A stretch of DNA of 64,000 nucleotides from Gammaproteobacteria bacterium (GCA_017425245.1 JAFOOX010000029.1:1-64000); one strand, 5' to 3'; shown: positions 26,368 to 38,522, counted from the first letter of the stretch. Program-made: numbers and translations. The notes: a model not told the origin generated them from the sequence alone.

Positions 26368-27564
26368 TTAGCCCTTCAGCACTGCGGCGATGGCGGTGCA
26401 TAGGTAGTCCATGTTGGACTTGGTCATGCCGGCGACGCTGATGCGGCCGCTGCCAACGATGTAAACCGCGTGCTCGTTCAGCAGCAGTTCTACCTGTGCC
26501 TTGGTCAGGCCAGAGAAGCTGAACATGCCGTTCTGCTGGCTGATGAAGCTGAAATCGGTGGTGACGCCTTTGGCTTTCAGGGTGGCGACGAACAGATCAC
26601 GCATCTCCTGGATACGCTGACGCATCTCGGCCACTTCCTGGTCCCAAGCGGCGTAGAGTTGGGCGTCGTCAAGAATGGTGGTGACTACTGCCGCACCGTG
26701 CGACGGCGGGTTGGAGTAGTTGGCGCGGATGGTCGACTTGACCTGGCTGAACGCCTTTTCGGCACTGGCCTTGTCACTGGCGACCAGGGTCAGGGCACCG
26801 ACGCGTTCGTTATACAGGCCGAAGTTCTTGGAGAAGGAGCTGGCGATCAGCAGTTCCTTGTTGTATTTGGCGAACAGGCGCAGGCCGGCGGCGTCTTCAT
26901 CCAGCCCTTTGCCGAAGCCCTGATAGGCGAAGTCAAACAGCGGCAGCCAGCCTTTTTCGGCGCTCAGCTTGGCCAGGGTTTCCCACTCGGCAGCAGTCGG
27001 GTCGATGCCGGTCGGGTTGTGGCAGCAGCCGTGGAACAGCACCAGATCACCGGCCTTGGCGCCTTCCAGCGAAGCCAGCATGGAGTCGAAGTTCTTGTCG
27101 TGGCGGGCAGCGTCGTAATAGTCGTAATGGGCGACTTCAAGACCAGCGGCCTGGAACACCTGAACATGGTTCGGCCAGGTCGGGTTGCTGATCCACACCT
27201 TGCGGTTGGCCAGCTGCTTGGCATAGAACTCGGCGCCGACGCGCAGTGCGCCAGTGCCACCCGGAGCCTGGGCGGTAAAGGCCCGGCCCGCAGCGATGAT
27301 CTCGGCATCTTTACCGAACAGCAAACGCTGGACGGCTGCGCCGTACTCCTGGCTGCCCTCGATGCTCAGGTAAGATTTGCTTTTCTCTTTGGCCAGCAGA
27401 CGGGTTTCCGCTTCTTTTACGGTTGCCAGAATTGGCGTTTGACCTGCTTCATCTTTGTAGATACCAACGCCGAGGTTGACCTTGTGGCCGCGTGGATCAT
27501 TCTTGAAAGCTTCAGTCAGACCGAGGATCGGATCGGCAGGAGCAGCAACAATGGCTTCAAACAT
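26368..27564 (-). CDS. Aspartate/aromatic amino-acid aminotransferase
   Basis: A 398-residue fold-type I PLP enzyme of the AspC/TyrB group. It transfers amino groups between aspartate or aromatic amino acids and 2-oxoglutarate. Visible motifs are [16 protein letters not shown], the PLP-contacting [25 protein letters not shown], the Schiff-base lysine in [17 protein letters not shown] and a C-terminal arginine in [10 protein letters not shown]. AspC and TyrB differ too little here to choose. The ATG at 27564 follows CAGGGAA and gives the normal MFEAI start. Confidence 0.95.
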   Translation of the reverse strand: MFEAIVAAPADPILGLTEAFKNDPRGHKVNLGVGIYKDEAGQTPILATVKEAETRLLAKEKSKSYLSIEGSQEYGAAVQRLLFGKDAEIIAAGRAFTAQAPGGTGALRVGAEFYAKQLANRKVWISNPTWPNHVQVFQAAGLEVAHYDYYDAARHDKNFDSMLASLEGAKAGDLVLFHGCCHNPTGIDPTAAEWETLAKLSAEKGWLPLFDFAYQGFGKGLDEDAAGLRLFAKYNKELLIASSFSKNFGLYNERVGALTLVASDKASAEKAFSQVKSTIRANYSNPPSHGAAVVTTILDDAQLYAAWDQEVAEMRQRIQEMRDLFVATLKAKGVTTDFSFISQQNGMFSFSGLTKAQVELLLNEHAVYIVGSGRISVAGMTKSNMDYLCTAIAAVLKG

Positions 27565-27786
27565 GGCAGGTTCCCTGGGTTGCGGTGGCCAAAAAGGATG
27601 TCCGGAATCGCCGGACAAAATCAGTCGACAGCCTAACTAAAGGGCGCACGCGGGGCAATTGCCCATGCCAACCAATTGCATGGTTATGCATTGGGCCTTT
27701 GCGTTGGATCAGCGCCCGATGATGGTCGGATGAGGGCGCTGTAGCTAAGCTGGCTGCTGTCGATGACCAAGGTTTGGGAGATAGCA

Positions 27787-27942
27787 ATGACGTGGTTATT
27801 GGCAATTTTGTTTGTGGCGCTTGCCGTGGCGGTGGGTGCGGGTGCAGCCCTGTGGCAGGCGTACCAGGGCTGCGGTCGTAGCGGCGGGTGTGGTAGCTGT
27901 GGCACCGATGGTGGCTGTGTTCGAGGACAATCCGACCGTTGA
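27787..27942 (+). CDS. Small cysteine-rich membrane protein
   Basis: A 51-residue protein: one membrane helix (residues 3-24, WLLAILFVALAVAVGAGAALW) followed by a tail with four cysteines, QGCGRSGGCGSCGTDGGC. The layout is like FeoB-associated Cys-rich or NqrM-like mini-proteins that handle iron, but I cannot assign it to either. GGGAG lies seven bases upstream of the ATG, which supports translation. The tail could bind a metal or Fe-S cluster at the inner face of the membrane. A DUF4250 gene follows 69 bases later. Confidence 0.65.
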   Translation: MTWLLAILFVALAVAVGAGAALWQAYQGCGRSGGCGSCGTDGGCVRGQSDR

Positions 27943-28011
27943 TGGTGCCGCTGCCGGGTGGCTGAGGCTGGTCTATGCTTGGCGGGTGGTTGGCAACTGC
28001 TGGAGGCTGAA

Positions 28012-28206
28012 ATGGACTGGACCATGATGCGTCGTCTTGATCCGGCAATTCTGCTGGGGATCGTCAATGAAAAGCTGCGGCTTGAATGCAGCGATCTGGA
28101 AGAGCTGAGCGCGACCTATGAGCTGGATGTGCAGCAGCTGCACAACCAGCTGGCAGCGATTGGCTATCGCTACGATGCCACGACCAATCAGTTCCGCCTG
28201 CATTGA
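28012..28206 (+). CDS. DUF4250 family protein
   Basis: A 64-residue helical protein that fits DUF4250: LDPAILLGIVNEKLRLECSDLEELSATYELD, then QLAAIGYRYDATTNQF. Members have no known role. The ATG at 28012 is chosen because GGAGG lies five bases upstream; a longer frame from 27958 lacks support. It follows the Cys-rich mini membrane gene, so the two may share a transcript, and it converges on the serine protease gene with 25 bases between stops. Confidence 0.8.
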   Translation: MDWTMMRRLDPAILLGIVNEKLRLECSDLEELSATYELDVQQLHNQLAAIGYRYDATTNQFRLH

Positions 28207-28231
28207 CTGCGCTCGCCAACGGCGACTGGCA

Positions 28232-29416
28232 TTAGCAGCGGATGTGGTAGTAGAACGGGGCGAAGCGCGCCGAATGGATATCCACTCGGCGCAGGCTTTG
28301 CCAGCGGCCTTCCTGACCCAGCGGCAGCAGCAGATCGTTGCCGTTCCACTGAAAGCGCGGCTCTGACTGGCTGCGGGCAAAGAAGAAGAAGTGATCGGCA
28401 CGGGTTTCGGCCAAAGCCAGCTCGCTGCCAGCAGCCACCGAGGCACCTTTGGTGGTCACCCAGCTGCCTTTGCTGTTTTGGTAGTGCAGGGTGACTGAGA
28501 CCGGAAACTGGCATTGGTTAATCAGCCGTACCTGATGCAGGTTGGGGTGGTTGAAGTTGTGCACCAAGGTTTCAGTATCCGGGGTGCCATCGCGCCAGTT
28601 GGCCAGCCGTTCCATCAGCGGCTCATCCAACGGGGTTAGCAGGTTATAGCTGGTGGTGCCGGCGGCAAAGACACCAACGGCACGGAACTGGTTGCCGATG
28701 CCGGCCATGAATGCTGATGAGCCGCTCATACCCGGGGTGGTGTCGCAGTTGTGCTCCAGCAAGCCATCTTCCCGCGGTTTGGCATGGCAACTGCTCATCC
28801 ACAGGGTTTGCCAAGGCTTGTCGATCGGGTAGCCGGCCAGCCGGAAGTACGGGTTCTCTTCATCATCGGGCATCAGCCCGAGCGGCAGCCAGCCAACCCG
28901 ATTACCCATATCCTGATCCAGTTCGGCGACGGCAATGTCGCGTCCCAGCTCTTCGGTAATAAAAGCAGCGATCGCCTCCTCATGCACGACCCCCCCCCGG
29001 CTGGAAGAGTGGGTACCCAGCTGCTGGGCCTTGGCTACATAGCGGCGGTCAACGTAAGCCTTGATGATCAAGGCCGGGTCGTAGGGCAGCTGATGAACGC
29101 CATTGACCGCAGGGACAAAATAGGGGCGCTGTTTCCATTGTCGTTCCTGAGTGACATCAAACAGGCAGTGGGCAGCGGTCAAAATATGACGTGGTCCGAT
29201 CAGGGTGGCGGTACAAGTGGCGGACTCAGTCTGGATGATGCCCATGGCCCGGTAGGGCATCTGCAGGGTGCTGGTGACCGGCAGTCGATCATCTTTGTCG
29301 ATGATCTCGGCGACAGCAACACCTGTGGTAAGGCTGCCAACCAGCACTCCACTCACAAGCCAACTGCTGATGACGTTGCTCAGTCGCACTACAATTTTCC
29401 GTTTTGCTGCCGTCAA
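28232..29416 (-). CDS. Secreted trypsin-like serine protease, paralogue 1
   Basis: A 394-residue exported S1 protease. After a signal peptide (hydrophobic to about residue 36, ending GVAVA) come the catalytic histidine in HILTAAHCLFD, an aspartate candidate in IAVAELDQD and the serine in TPGMSGSSAF. The last 110 residues form a separate domain ending in YHIRC. It is about co-linear with the neighbouring paralogue. A run of nine G on the coding strand (28990-28998) falls inside SRGGVV, so loss or gain of one base would truncate the protein. A hairpin and a TATACT box precede the gene. Confidence 0.88.
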   Translation of the reverse strand: MTAAKRKIVVRLSNVISSWLVSGVLVGSLTTGVAVAEIIDKDDRLPVTSTLQMPYRAMGIIQTESATCTATLIGPRHILTAAHCLFDVTQERQWKQRPYFVPAVNGVHQLPYDPALIIKAYVDRRYVAKAQQLGTHSSSRGGVVHEEAIAAFITEELGRDIAVAELDQDMGNRVGWLPLGLMPDDEENPYFRLAGYPIDKPWQTLWMSSCHAKPREDGLLEHNCDTTPGMSGSSAFMAGIGNQFRAVGVFAAGTTSYNLLTPLDEPLMERLANWRDGTPDTETLVHNFNHPNLHQVRLINQCQFPVSVTLHYQNSKGSWVTTKGASVAAGSELALAETRADHFFFFARSQSEPRFQWNGNDLLLPLGQEGRWQSLRRVDIHSARFAPFYYHIRC

Positions 29417-29520
29417 GACTCTAACGCGTCTCTATTAAGGCGGCCAGCCCAAGGACTGGCAAGCTCGATGAGGCGCACAGTTTGAGGCAAGTATAACAGC
29501 GTGATTGTTACGGAAGGCAG

Positions 29521-30690
29521 TCACTGACACCGGATATTGTGAATATACGGGCGAGGACGCGGGTCCTGGATCACCACCTTGGTCAGACCATAGAGGCGCT
29601 TGGAATTACCCACCCGTTTTTGCAGGTCCTGACCCTCCCAGCGTGGACCATCCTGGCCGACTGCTTCGGCATAGATATAGAAGGTCGGGCTGCTGCTGCG
29701 CGCCAGCTGGCGCCACTGGCGAGCAGGGGTCTCCTGCCAGTTGCTGGTCACCCAGTTGCCACGGCTATCACGGTAATGGACCACGGCGTGGACGCTACGG
29801 CCACAGTGGTTGGCCAGCCGTAGCGAGTAGCCAGGATCGTGCTTGAACTCGGTGGTAACGGTGGCCGCATCAGCCTTTCCTTGACGCCAGTCGAGTAGTC
29901 GTTGTTGCAAGGCGGCGGTGATTGGAATCAGATAATTGTGCTGAGGGCTGCCAGCGGCATAGATGCCAATGGCTGCGTAGCTGTCCTCATAGTCGCGGAC
30001 CAGCGCAGCGGCACCACTCATGCCAGGGCTGAGGTCGCAGCGCTGTAACCAAGGGCCCTGATCGGCGGGCTTGGTTTGACACAGGGCAAACCACTGCCAG
30101 TAGCGGCCTTTGTCGATCGGGTAACCGCCAATCTGAACGAAGGGGGCGGCCAGCCCCACCTGCTGCAGACCCAGCCAGCCGCTTTTGTCGCCAATGGGTT
30201 GGTCGAGTTCGGCCACGGCGTAATCGAGCATCATCGTCTGGCTGACAAATATGTTAAGTGCGGCGGGCTGGGCTTCGCCCATAGCGAGCGGCTGCAGCTC
30301 GCTCATGGCGGCGGCGGCGGCCAGATAGTCTTTCTCCAGCCAGGCGCGGACGATTAACTGCGGGCCATAAGCTTGGGAGCCGATCCCCTGGTGACCGGGG
30401 GTGAAATAGGGGTTGCGTTTCCAACGGCTCTGCCCCTGCAGATCCACCAGGCAATGGGCAGCAGTAAGGATATGGCGGGGGCCGATGAGGGTGGCAGTGC
30501 AGGTGGAGTCGTCGGTTTCGATGAGGCCGACGGTGCGAAACGGAAAACGGTTGCTATCGCTGACCTGGATACGGTCATCCTGGCCAATCACCGCTGCCCA
30601 CAATGGGATCGACCACAACAGCCCGATCATGGCCAACCACCATCGGCCTTGCTGACGCCATAACAAGCCAGCGATACGGCTGCGGCTCAT
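29521..30690 (-). CDS. Secreted trypsin-like serine protease, paralogue 2
   Basis: A 389-residue protein similar to the gene downstream over its whole length. It has a signal peptide (about residues 17-33), then DDSTCTATLIGPRHILTAAHCLVDL with the catalytic histidine, YAVAELDQP with the likely aspartate, and SPGMSGAAAL with the nucleophilic serine. Both paralogues share GGYPIDK or AGYPIDK and the C-terminal HNIRC-type end. It lies only 12 bases downstream of hisIE with AGAGG before its ATG, so transcription from the his operon may run into it. No G-tract is present in this copy. Confidence 0.88.
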   Translation of the reverse strand: MSRSRIAGLLWRQQGRWWLAMIGLLWSIPLWAAVIGQDDRIQVSDSNRFPFRTVGLIETDDSTCTATLIGPRHILTAAHCLVDLQGQSRWKRNPYFTPGHQGIGSQAYGPQLIVRAWLEKDYLAAAAAMSELQPLAMGEAQPAALNIFVSQTMMLDYAVAELDQPIGDKSGWLGLQQVGLAAPFVQIGGYPIDKGRYWQWFALCQTKPADQGPWLQRCDLSPGMSGAAALVRDYEDSYAAIGIYAAGSPQHNYLIPITAALQQRLLDWRQGKADAATVTTEFKHDPGYSLRLANHCGRSVHAVVHYRDSRGNWVTSNWQETPARQWRQLARSSSPTFYIYAEAVGQDGPRWEGQDLQKRVGNSKRLYGLTKVVIQDPRPRPYIHNIRCQ

Positions 30691-30702
30691 CCTCTGTCCC
30701 GG

Positions 30703-31319
30703 TTAACGGTGGCGTTGGCGCAGCACGGCGACCACCTCGGCCAGACTGACGCCCTGCTGTTGCAGCAGCACCAGCAGGTGGTAGAGCAGATCGGCGCTTT
30801 CACTGAGCAGTTCAGCGTTATCGCCGACGGTGGCGGCCAGGGCGGTTTCCACCCCCTCTTCGCCTACTTTCTGGGCGATGCGCTTGGTGCCTTTGGCAAA
30901 CAGCCGGGCGGTGTAGCTACTCTCGGGGTCGGCGCCTTTGCGGCTGGCGATCACCTGTTCGAGCTGCGCCAGAAAGCCTACCGCTGAGCCTTGGTCATCA
31001 TCCCAGCATGAGGTGGTGCCGAGGTGGCAGGTGGGGCCGATCGGGTTGGCCTTGAGCAGCAGGGCATCGCCGTCACAATCGAGGTGTTCGCTTACCAGCT
31101 TGAGGAAATGGCCGGAGCTTTCGCCCTTGGTCCACAGCCGCTGTTTGGAGCGGGAATAAAAGGTGATGTTGCCGCTGTCGCGGCTGACCTTGAGGGCATC
31201 CTCGTTCATGTAGCCGAGCATCAGCACCTGGCCGCTGGCAGCATCCTGAACGATGGCGGGCAGCAGGCCCTCCATCTTCTGCCAGTCGATGCTGGTCGCT
31301 TTGGCGTTATCGCCCATGA

Positions 31320-31323
<4 letters not shown>
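30703..31323 (-). CDS. hisI: Bifunctional phosphoribosyl-AMP cyclohydrolase/phosphoribosyl-ATP pyrophosphatase HisIE
   Basis: The fused 206-residue enzyme does steps two and three of histidine synthesis. The N-terminal HisI part has [56 protein letters not shown] with the zinc cysteines. The HisE part has [26 protein letters not shown] with the acidic magnesium site. Its ATG overlaps the hisF stop by four bases. It is the last his gene; a protease gene follows 12 bases later. Confidence 0.97.
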
Positions 31324-33416
<2,093 letters not shown>

Positions 33417-33420
<4 letters not shown>

Positions 33421-34484
33421 GCCAGCATCCCCTTGCTGCTCGGCAGCGCTTCGCCATCGCGTTTGATCGCCTGGCGCAGGGCGCGGGCGAAGGCCTTGAA
33501 CAGCCCCTCCACCTGATGGTGGGCGTTACCGGCACCAGCCTTGAGGTGCAGGGTCAGGCCGAGGGCATCGGCCAGACTGCGGAAAAAGTGCGGCACCATC
33601 TCGGTGGCCAGCTCGCCAACCCGCTCACGGCTGAACTCACAGTCAAACACCAGCCAGGGGCGGCCGGAGAGATCCATGGTGCAGCTGGCTTCTACTTCAT
33701 CCATCGGTAGCACAAAGCCGTAACGGCCGATGCCGCGCTTGTCGCCGAGGGCCTGACGCAGCGCCTGACCGAGGGCGATGGCGCAATCTTCGACACTGTG
33801 GTGATCGTCGATGTGCAGATCGCCGGAGCAGGAGAGATCCAGCTGGAAACCGCCGTGGGTGGCGATCTGATCGAGCATGTGGTCGAAAAAGCCGATGCCG
33901 GTGTGAATGCTGCTGCCGGTAGCGTCGAGGTTGACGCTGACCTTGATGTCGGTCTCGCGGGTCTTGCGGGTGACGGTGGCGGTACGCGGCTGGGTCAGCA
34001 GTTCGCTGATGATATGGTCCCAGTTGCACGCATCGCGGTTATAGCGCAGGGCCCGGATGCCCATGTTGGCCGCCAGCTGCACGTCGGTGGCGCGATCGCC
34101 GATCACCCAGGAGTTGCGGAAGTCGACCCGCCCTTCTTGCAGGTAGGGGGCAACCATGCCGAGTTTGGGCTTGCGGCAGCTACAGTTGTCATGCTCGAAG
34201 TGAGGGCAGATCAGCACGTCGGCAAAGCGCACCCCCTGGCTTTCGAAGATCTGCATCATCAAGTTGTGCGGCGCTTCGAAATGGGGAGTCGGGAAGCTAT
34301 CAGTGCCGAGGCCATCCTGGTTGGTCACCATCACCAGCGTATAGCCCGCCGCCTGCAGTTTGAGCAGCGCCGGGATTACCTTGGGTTCGAACGCCAGCTT
34401 GTCGAGGCGGTCGACCTGGAAGTCGACCGGCGGCTCGGCGATCAGGGTGCCGTCGCGGTCAATGAACAGGATCTTGTCGGCCAT
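33417..34484 (-). CDS. hisB: Bifunctional histidinol-phosphatase/imidazoleglycerol-phosphate dehydratase HisB
   Basis: A 355-residue fusion as in enteric bacteria. The N-terminal HAD phosphatase has [15 protein letters not shown] with the catalytic aspartates, VTNQDGLGT, and a zinc loop [15 protein letters not shown]. The dehydratase part from about residue 165 has [35 protein letters not shown] and the late [20 protein letters not shown] manganese site. The start overlaps the hisC stop by one base. The fusion supports placement in the Enterobacterales/Vibrio/Aeromonas branch. Confidence 0.98.
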
Positions 34485-35572
34485 CAGTTGCTACTCCGCA
34501 GGTAGGTATCCAGCGCGTTAACGGTGCGCAACATCTCTTCCTCGCTGCCGATGGTGACCCGCACGCAGCGTGGCAGGGCTTTCTGCTTGCTCTGGTCACG
34601 CAGGATGATGCCGGCCTTGGCAGCAGCGGCCATGCAGGCCAGATTGTCCGGCACCTGCAGCAGCACGAAGTTGCCGTGGGAGGCCCACACCTTGACGTTG
34701 GGCAGGCGGCCGATGGCGGCGACAAAGTCGTCGCGCAGGCTGTTGAGCAGGCTGACCTGTTCGGCCATGCGTGCCAGCCCTTCATCGCTCAGCGCTTCGG
34801 CGGCGATCTGGGCCACCGGCACCGGCACCGGGTAGGGGGCGATCACCTTGGCCAGCTGGCCGATGATCTCCGGCGCGGCCAGAGTAAAGCCGCAGCGGAT
34901 ACCGGCCAGACCAAAGGCCTTGGACAGGGTGCGAGTGACCACCAGATGGGGGTACTGGGCCAGCAGCGGCACCACGGTCGCGTCCATGGCGAACTCGATG
35001 TAGGCCTCGTCCACCACCACCAGCGTCTTGCCGGCCAGCGCCTCGAGCAGGGCGAGCAGCCGCGAGCGCTCGAGCATATGGCCGGTGGGGTTGTTGGGCG
35101 AGCAGAGGAACAGCAGTTTGGCATCGCCGGCGGCGGCGATAATGGCCGCCACATCGGGCTGGAAGTCGCTATCGAGCGGCACCTCGGTCAGCCCGACCAG
35201 ATTGGTCTTGCTGCTGATGTTGTACATGCCGTAGGTGGGCGGGCAGTAGATCACCTTGTCGACGCCGGGTTCGCAGAAGGTGCGGATCAGCAGCTCGATC
35301 GCCTCGTCGGCGCCGCGGCTGATCAGCACCTGCTCGGGACTGACGCCGGCATAACGGGCATAGCCCTCGACCACGGCCGGCGGCTGGAAGTCCGGGTAGC
35401 GGTGCCAGCGCTCGGCACTGATGGTCAGTTCGCGGCCATAGGGGTTTTCGTTGGCGTTGAGCCAGACTTCGCCGCTGCCGCCAATGCGCCGTGCCGATTC
35501 ATAGGGCACCAGGGCGCGCAGGCCGGGGCGGACCAGGGCATCGCCCAGATCTTTGGCGTTGCTGTTGATCAT
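34484..35572 (-). CDS. hisC: Histidinol-phosphate aminotransferase HisC
   Basis: The 362-residue fold-type I PLP enzyme makes histidinol phosphate. It shows LNANENPYG near residue 40, [37 protein letters not shown], the Schiff-base lysine in [17 protein letters not shown] and a C-terminal [10 protein letters not shown]. Its ATG overlaps the hisD stop by four bases. Confidence 0.98.
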   Translation of the reverse strand: MINSNAKDLGDALVRPGLRALVPYESARRIGGSGEVWLNANENPYGRELTISAERWHRYPDFQPPAVVEGYARYAGVSPEQVLISRGADEAIELLIRTFCEPGVDKVIYCPPTYGMYNISSKTNLVGLTEVPLDSDFQPDVAAIIAAAGDAKLLFLCSPNNPTGHMLERSRLLALLEALAGKTLVVVDEAYIEFAMDATVVPLLAQYPHLVVTRTLSKAFGLAGIRCGFTLAAPEIIGQLAKVIAPYPVPVPVAQIAAEALSDEGLARMAEQVSLLNSLRDDFVAAIGRLPNVKVWASHGNFVLLQVPDNLACMAAAAKAGIILRDQSKQKALPRCVRVTIGSEEEMLRTVNALDTYLRSSN

Positions 35573-36864
35573 GAATTTTCCTCCAGCAGGGCCAGACGCA
35601 GGGTGACGGCCCGCTGGTGAGCGGTCAGCCCTTCGGCGTCGGCCAGCGTCGCCACACAGGGGCCAAGACCGCGCAGTCCGGCCGGGGTCAGCTCCTGCAC
35701 CGTGAACTGCTTGCGGAAGTCGCTCAGGTTGAGGCTTGAATAGGTGCGCACATAGCCATAGGTGGGCAGCACATGGTTGGTGCCGCTGGCGTAATCGCCC
35801 ACCGACTCCGGCGTCCAGTCACCGAGAAACACCGAACCGGCGTGGCGGATCGCTGGCAGCAGGGCGCGCGGCTTGCGGGTCTGGATGATCAGGTGCTCAG
35901 GGCCGTAGTCATTGCTGATCGCTACCGCCTCATCGAGATCGCTGCAGACGATGATCACGCTGTTGGCCATCGCCTTGGCGGCGATGTCGCGGCGCGGCAG
36001 CTGCTCCAGCTGCTGGGCTACGGCGACAGTCACGGCGGCGGCCAAGGCGCTGCTGGGGGTCACCAGCACCGTCTGCGAGTCGGCGCCATGCTCGGCCTGA
36101 GAGAGCAGATCGGCGGCGATGAAATCGGGGTTGGCCTCTTCATCGGCGATCACCATCACCTCCGAGGGGCCGGCTGGCATGTCGATGGCGGCGCCAGCGT
36201 GGGTCTGGCTGGCCTGACGCTTGGCCTCGGTGACATAGCTGTTGCCGGGGCCGAAGATCTTGTCGACCGCGGCGATGGTCTCGGTGCCGAAGGCCAGCGC
36301 GGCAATGGCTTGGGCGCCACCGACCTGATAGATCTCGCTGATGCCGCAGAGGCTGGCGGTATAGAGAATGGTGGGGTGAATGGGGGGCGGCGAGACCAGC
36401 ACCACCCGGCTGCAACCGGCGATCTGGGCCGGCACCCCGAGCATCAGCACGGTGGAGGGCAGGGGAGCGCTACCGCCGGGAATATAGAGGCCAACGGCAT
36501 CGAGTGGCCGGCTGACCAGTTCGCAGCTGACGCCGGGCTGAGTTTCGACCTTGAGGGTCTTGCCCACTTGAGCGGCGTGGAAGGTGCGGACATTGCGATA
36601 GGCCTTGCCGATCGCCTCTTTCAGCTCGGTGCTAAGGTTGGCGGCTGCCGCATCACGTTGGGCGACGGACACTGCCAGATGCTCTGGCTGTTCGCGGTCA
36701 AATTTGGCCGACAGGGCGGCGAGGGCGGCATCACCGTCGGCGCGTACCTGGCGGATGATGTCGCTGACGGTCTGCTGCAGCTGGGCCGATTCGGCCAGTG
36801 CCGGGCGGGCGAGGGCGGCCTTGCGAGCCGCGCCATCAAGCTCTGACCAGTTCAGGGTACGCAT
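35569..36864 (-). CDS. hisD: Histidinol dehydrogenase HisD
   Basis: A 431-residue zinc NAD enzyme that oxidises histidinol to histidine in two steps. Clear motifs are [79 protein letters not shown] and the catalytic region YGPEHL with [25 protein letters not shown]. It starts four bases after the end of hisG. Confidence 0.98.
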   Translation of the reverse strand: MRTLNWSELDGAARKAALARPALAESAQLQQTVSDIIRQVRADGDAALAALSAKFDREQPEHLAVSVAQRDAAAANLSTELKEAIGKAYRNVRTFHAAQVGKTLKVETQPGVSCELVSRPLDAVGLYIPGGSAPLPSTVLMLGVPAQIAGCSRVVLVSPPPIHPTILYTASLCGISEIYQVGGAQAIAALAFGTETIAAVDKIFGPGNSYVTEAKRQASQTHAGAAIDMPAGPSEVMVIADEEANPDFIAADLLSQAEHGADSQTVLVTPSSALAAAVTVAVAQQLEQLPRRDIAAKAMANSVIIVCSDLDEAVAISNDYGPEHLIIQTRKPRALLPAIRHAGSVFLGDWTPESVGDYASGTNHVLPTYGYVRTYSSLNLSDFRKQFTVQELTPAGLRGLGPCVATLADAEGLTAHQRAVTLRLALLEENS

Positions 36865-36868
36865 GCTT

Positions 36869-37768
36869 TCACCCCATCATCTTTTCAATCGGCAGCACCA
36901 GTATGGAGCTGCAACCCAGACCCTTGAGCTGTTCCATGGTCTCCCAGAACAGGTTTTCGGTGCTGACCACATGGATGGCCACATGGGTGTCGTCGTGGGC
37001 CAGCGGCAGTACGGTCGGGTGCTCGGCGCCGGGCAGCAGGGCAGAGACCTCTTCGAGGCGCGCCTTGGGGGCGTGGAGCATGATGTATTTGGTCTCTTTG
37101 GCCTGCATCACCCCTTGAATGCGGGTGAGCAGTTTCGACACCAGCTGCTGTTTCTCTTTACCCAGCTCGCCCTGACGCTGGATCAGCCGCGCCTGGCTGC
37201 GGAAGATCGCCTCCACTTCGCGCAGGCCGTTGGCCTCCAGGGTGGCACCGGTGGAGACCAGATCGCAGACGGCATCGGCCAACCCGGCGCGTGGCGCCAC
37301 TTCCACCGAGCCATTGAGGATACAGGTGTGAAAGGAGACACCGGCCTCGGTCAGATAGCGACGCAGCAACTCGGGGTAGGTGGTGGCGATACGCTTGCCG
37401 GCCAGCGATTGCGGCCCCTGGTAGTCGAAGTCGCGGGCCACGGCGATCGACAGCCGGCAGCTGCCGAAGTCGAGTCGCTGCAGTGAGCTGTAATCAGCCT
37501 GCTGACCAGCGCGGGCGCGGCTCAGGGCTTCCTCTTCCAGCACGTTTTCACCAACGATGCCGAGATCGCAGACGCCATCCATGATGAGGCCCGGGATGTC
37601 ATCGTCACGCACCCGCAGCAGATCCACTGGCATGTTTTCGGCGTGGGCGATCAGTCGCTCCTCGCGCAGGCTGATCTTCATGCCGCAGCTTTTCAGCAGC
37701 GCCTGGGAGTCATCGGCCAACCGTCCTTTTTTCTGGATGGCAATGCGCAGTCGTTGATTGTCGAGCAT
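36869..37768 (-). CDS. hisG: ATP phosphoribosyltransferase HisG (long form)
   Basis: A 299-residue enzyme for the first committed step of histidine synthesis. It opens [23 protein letters not shown] and has the PRPP-site region [14 protein letters not shown]. Its length shows the hexameric long form with a C-terminal regulatory ACT-like domain (about residues 225-299), which would bind histidine for feedback. The start follows a leader region with a peptide-coding attenuator. Confidence 0.98.
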   Translation of the reverse strand: MLDNQRLRIAIQKKGRLADDSQALLKSCGMKISLREERLIAHAENMPVDLLRVRDDDIPGLIMDGVCDLGIVGENVLEEEALSRARAGQQADYSSLQRLDFGSCRLSIAVARDFDYQGPQSLAGKRIATTYPELLRRYLTEAGVSFHTCILNGSVEVAPRAGLADAVCDLVSTGATLEANGLREVEAIFRSQARLIQRQGELGKEKQQLVSKLLTRIQGVMQAKETKYIMLHAPKARLEEVSALLPGAEHPTVLPLAHDDTHVAIHVVSTENLFWETMEQLKGLGCSSILVLPIEKMMG

Positions 37769-37792
37769 GGTGCGTCCCCAAGTAGTAAAAAC

Positions 37793-37825
37793 AAAAAACC
37801 CCCGGCGCCATGTGCGTTCCGAGGG
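37793..37825 (-). terminator. his operon attenuator terminator
   Basis: On the minus strand the stem CCCTCGG...CCGGGGG, with an inner CGC/GCG pair, is followed by six T. It lies between hisL and hisG. The order leader peptide, pairing region, terminator is the classic layout in which ribosome stalling at histidine codons prevents the terminator from forming. Confidence 0.9.
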
Positions 37826-37898
37826 TCATTTGCTGGATCTCCCACCGGAAGGCACTTGCCGTTAGCCTTCCAGCAGCGTTCGCCCGAAGACTAACCCA

Positions 37899-37940
37899 TC
37901 AGGTATGGTGATGATGGTGGTGGGCAAAGGTGCTTAGCAT
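37899..37940 (-). CDS. hisL: his operon leader peptide HisL
   Basis: A 13-residue reading frame, MLSTFAHHHHHHT, with six consecutive histidine codons, lies 130 bases before hisG. It ends in TGA. Its composition and place make it the attenuation leader: shortage of charged tRNA-His stalls the ribosome on the run and lets the operon be transcribed. Too short for usual ORF calling. Confidence 0.95.
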   Translation of the reverse strand: MLSTFAHHHHHHT

Positions 37941-38129
37941 GGTGGTCAATCCGTAAATATGTCGTGACGAAAACGGCTTAGAAGCTACCGGCAAATCTGG
38001 CCAAATGCAAGCACGGCAATGGTTGCCACCGCGCTGGTCTGGCCATCCCAGTCGCTACTGTGCAAAAACTGTTCAAGTGCGGCCTTGCCGGGACGATACT
38101 AGGTACAAAGGAACCCCAAGGAGGAGACC

Positions 38130-38423
38130 ATGCCCAGTCAGGATCTGATCTTTCCGTTGCTGCCGCGCATCCCGGCGCCGCAACCGCTGGGGCAGAACGA
38201 TCTGGCGGCTGTTGGCGCCCTTACCAAACGCCCGGTGATCGAGGAAGAGTGGGACAAGAAGAAGCCGGTGCAGGAGGATGCGATCTTTGATCCGCGCCCA
38301 GGCGAGGGGGGCGGTGAAGCCGCAAGCCAGCAGCCGGATCAGCAGGCCGACGGCGAACAGCCAGCGACGGCAGAGGAGCAGAGTGGTCGCGATGCCGACG
38401 GCCATATCGATACCTTTGCCTGA
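38130..38423 (+). CDS. Small acidic hypothetical protein
   Basis: A 97-residue protein, not recognised. It opens SQDLIFPLLPRIPAPQPLGQ and turns into a polar, Asp/Glu/Gln-rich low-complexity tail after about residue 50. No membrane helix or signal peptide is seen, so it may be largely disordered. AAGGAGGAG just upstream of the ATG is a very strong ribosome-binding site and argues that it is translated well. It precedes yoaA by 99 bases on the same strand. Confidence 0.6.
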   Translation: MPSQDLIFPLLPRIPAPQPLGQNDLAAVGALTKRPVIEEEWDKKKPVQEDAIFDPRPGEGGGEAASQQPDQQADGEQPATAEEQSGRDADGHIDTFA

Positions 38424-38522
38424 AGTCCGTGCCTGAGGGCTGCTCCGCCTGGCACAAACGCTGATTGAGGCGACCGCCCAGCCCCCCTACAATCGCAGCC
38501 CTGCCCGTCTACCGGAGCCACA

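Noticed and set aside
26470-27636. Plus-strand frame of 388 codons opposite the aminotransferase
   Set aside because: It is antisense to a gene with clear PLP-enzyme motifs.
29480-29500. TATACT box as promoter of protease paralogue 1
   Set aside because: The -10-like element is good, but no convincing -35 element lies at the right spacing, so I mention it only in the gene entry.
35773-36846. Plus-strand frame of 357 codons opposite hisD
   Set aside because: It is antisense to hisD, whose motifs are complete.
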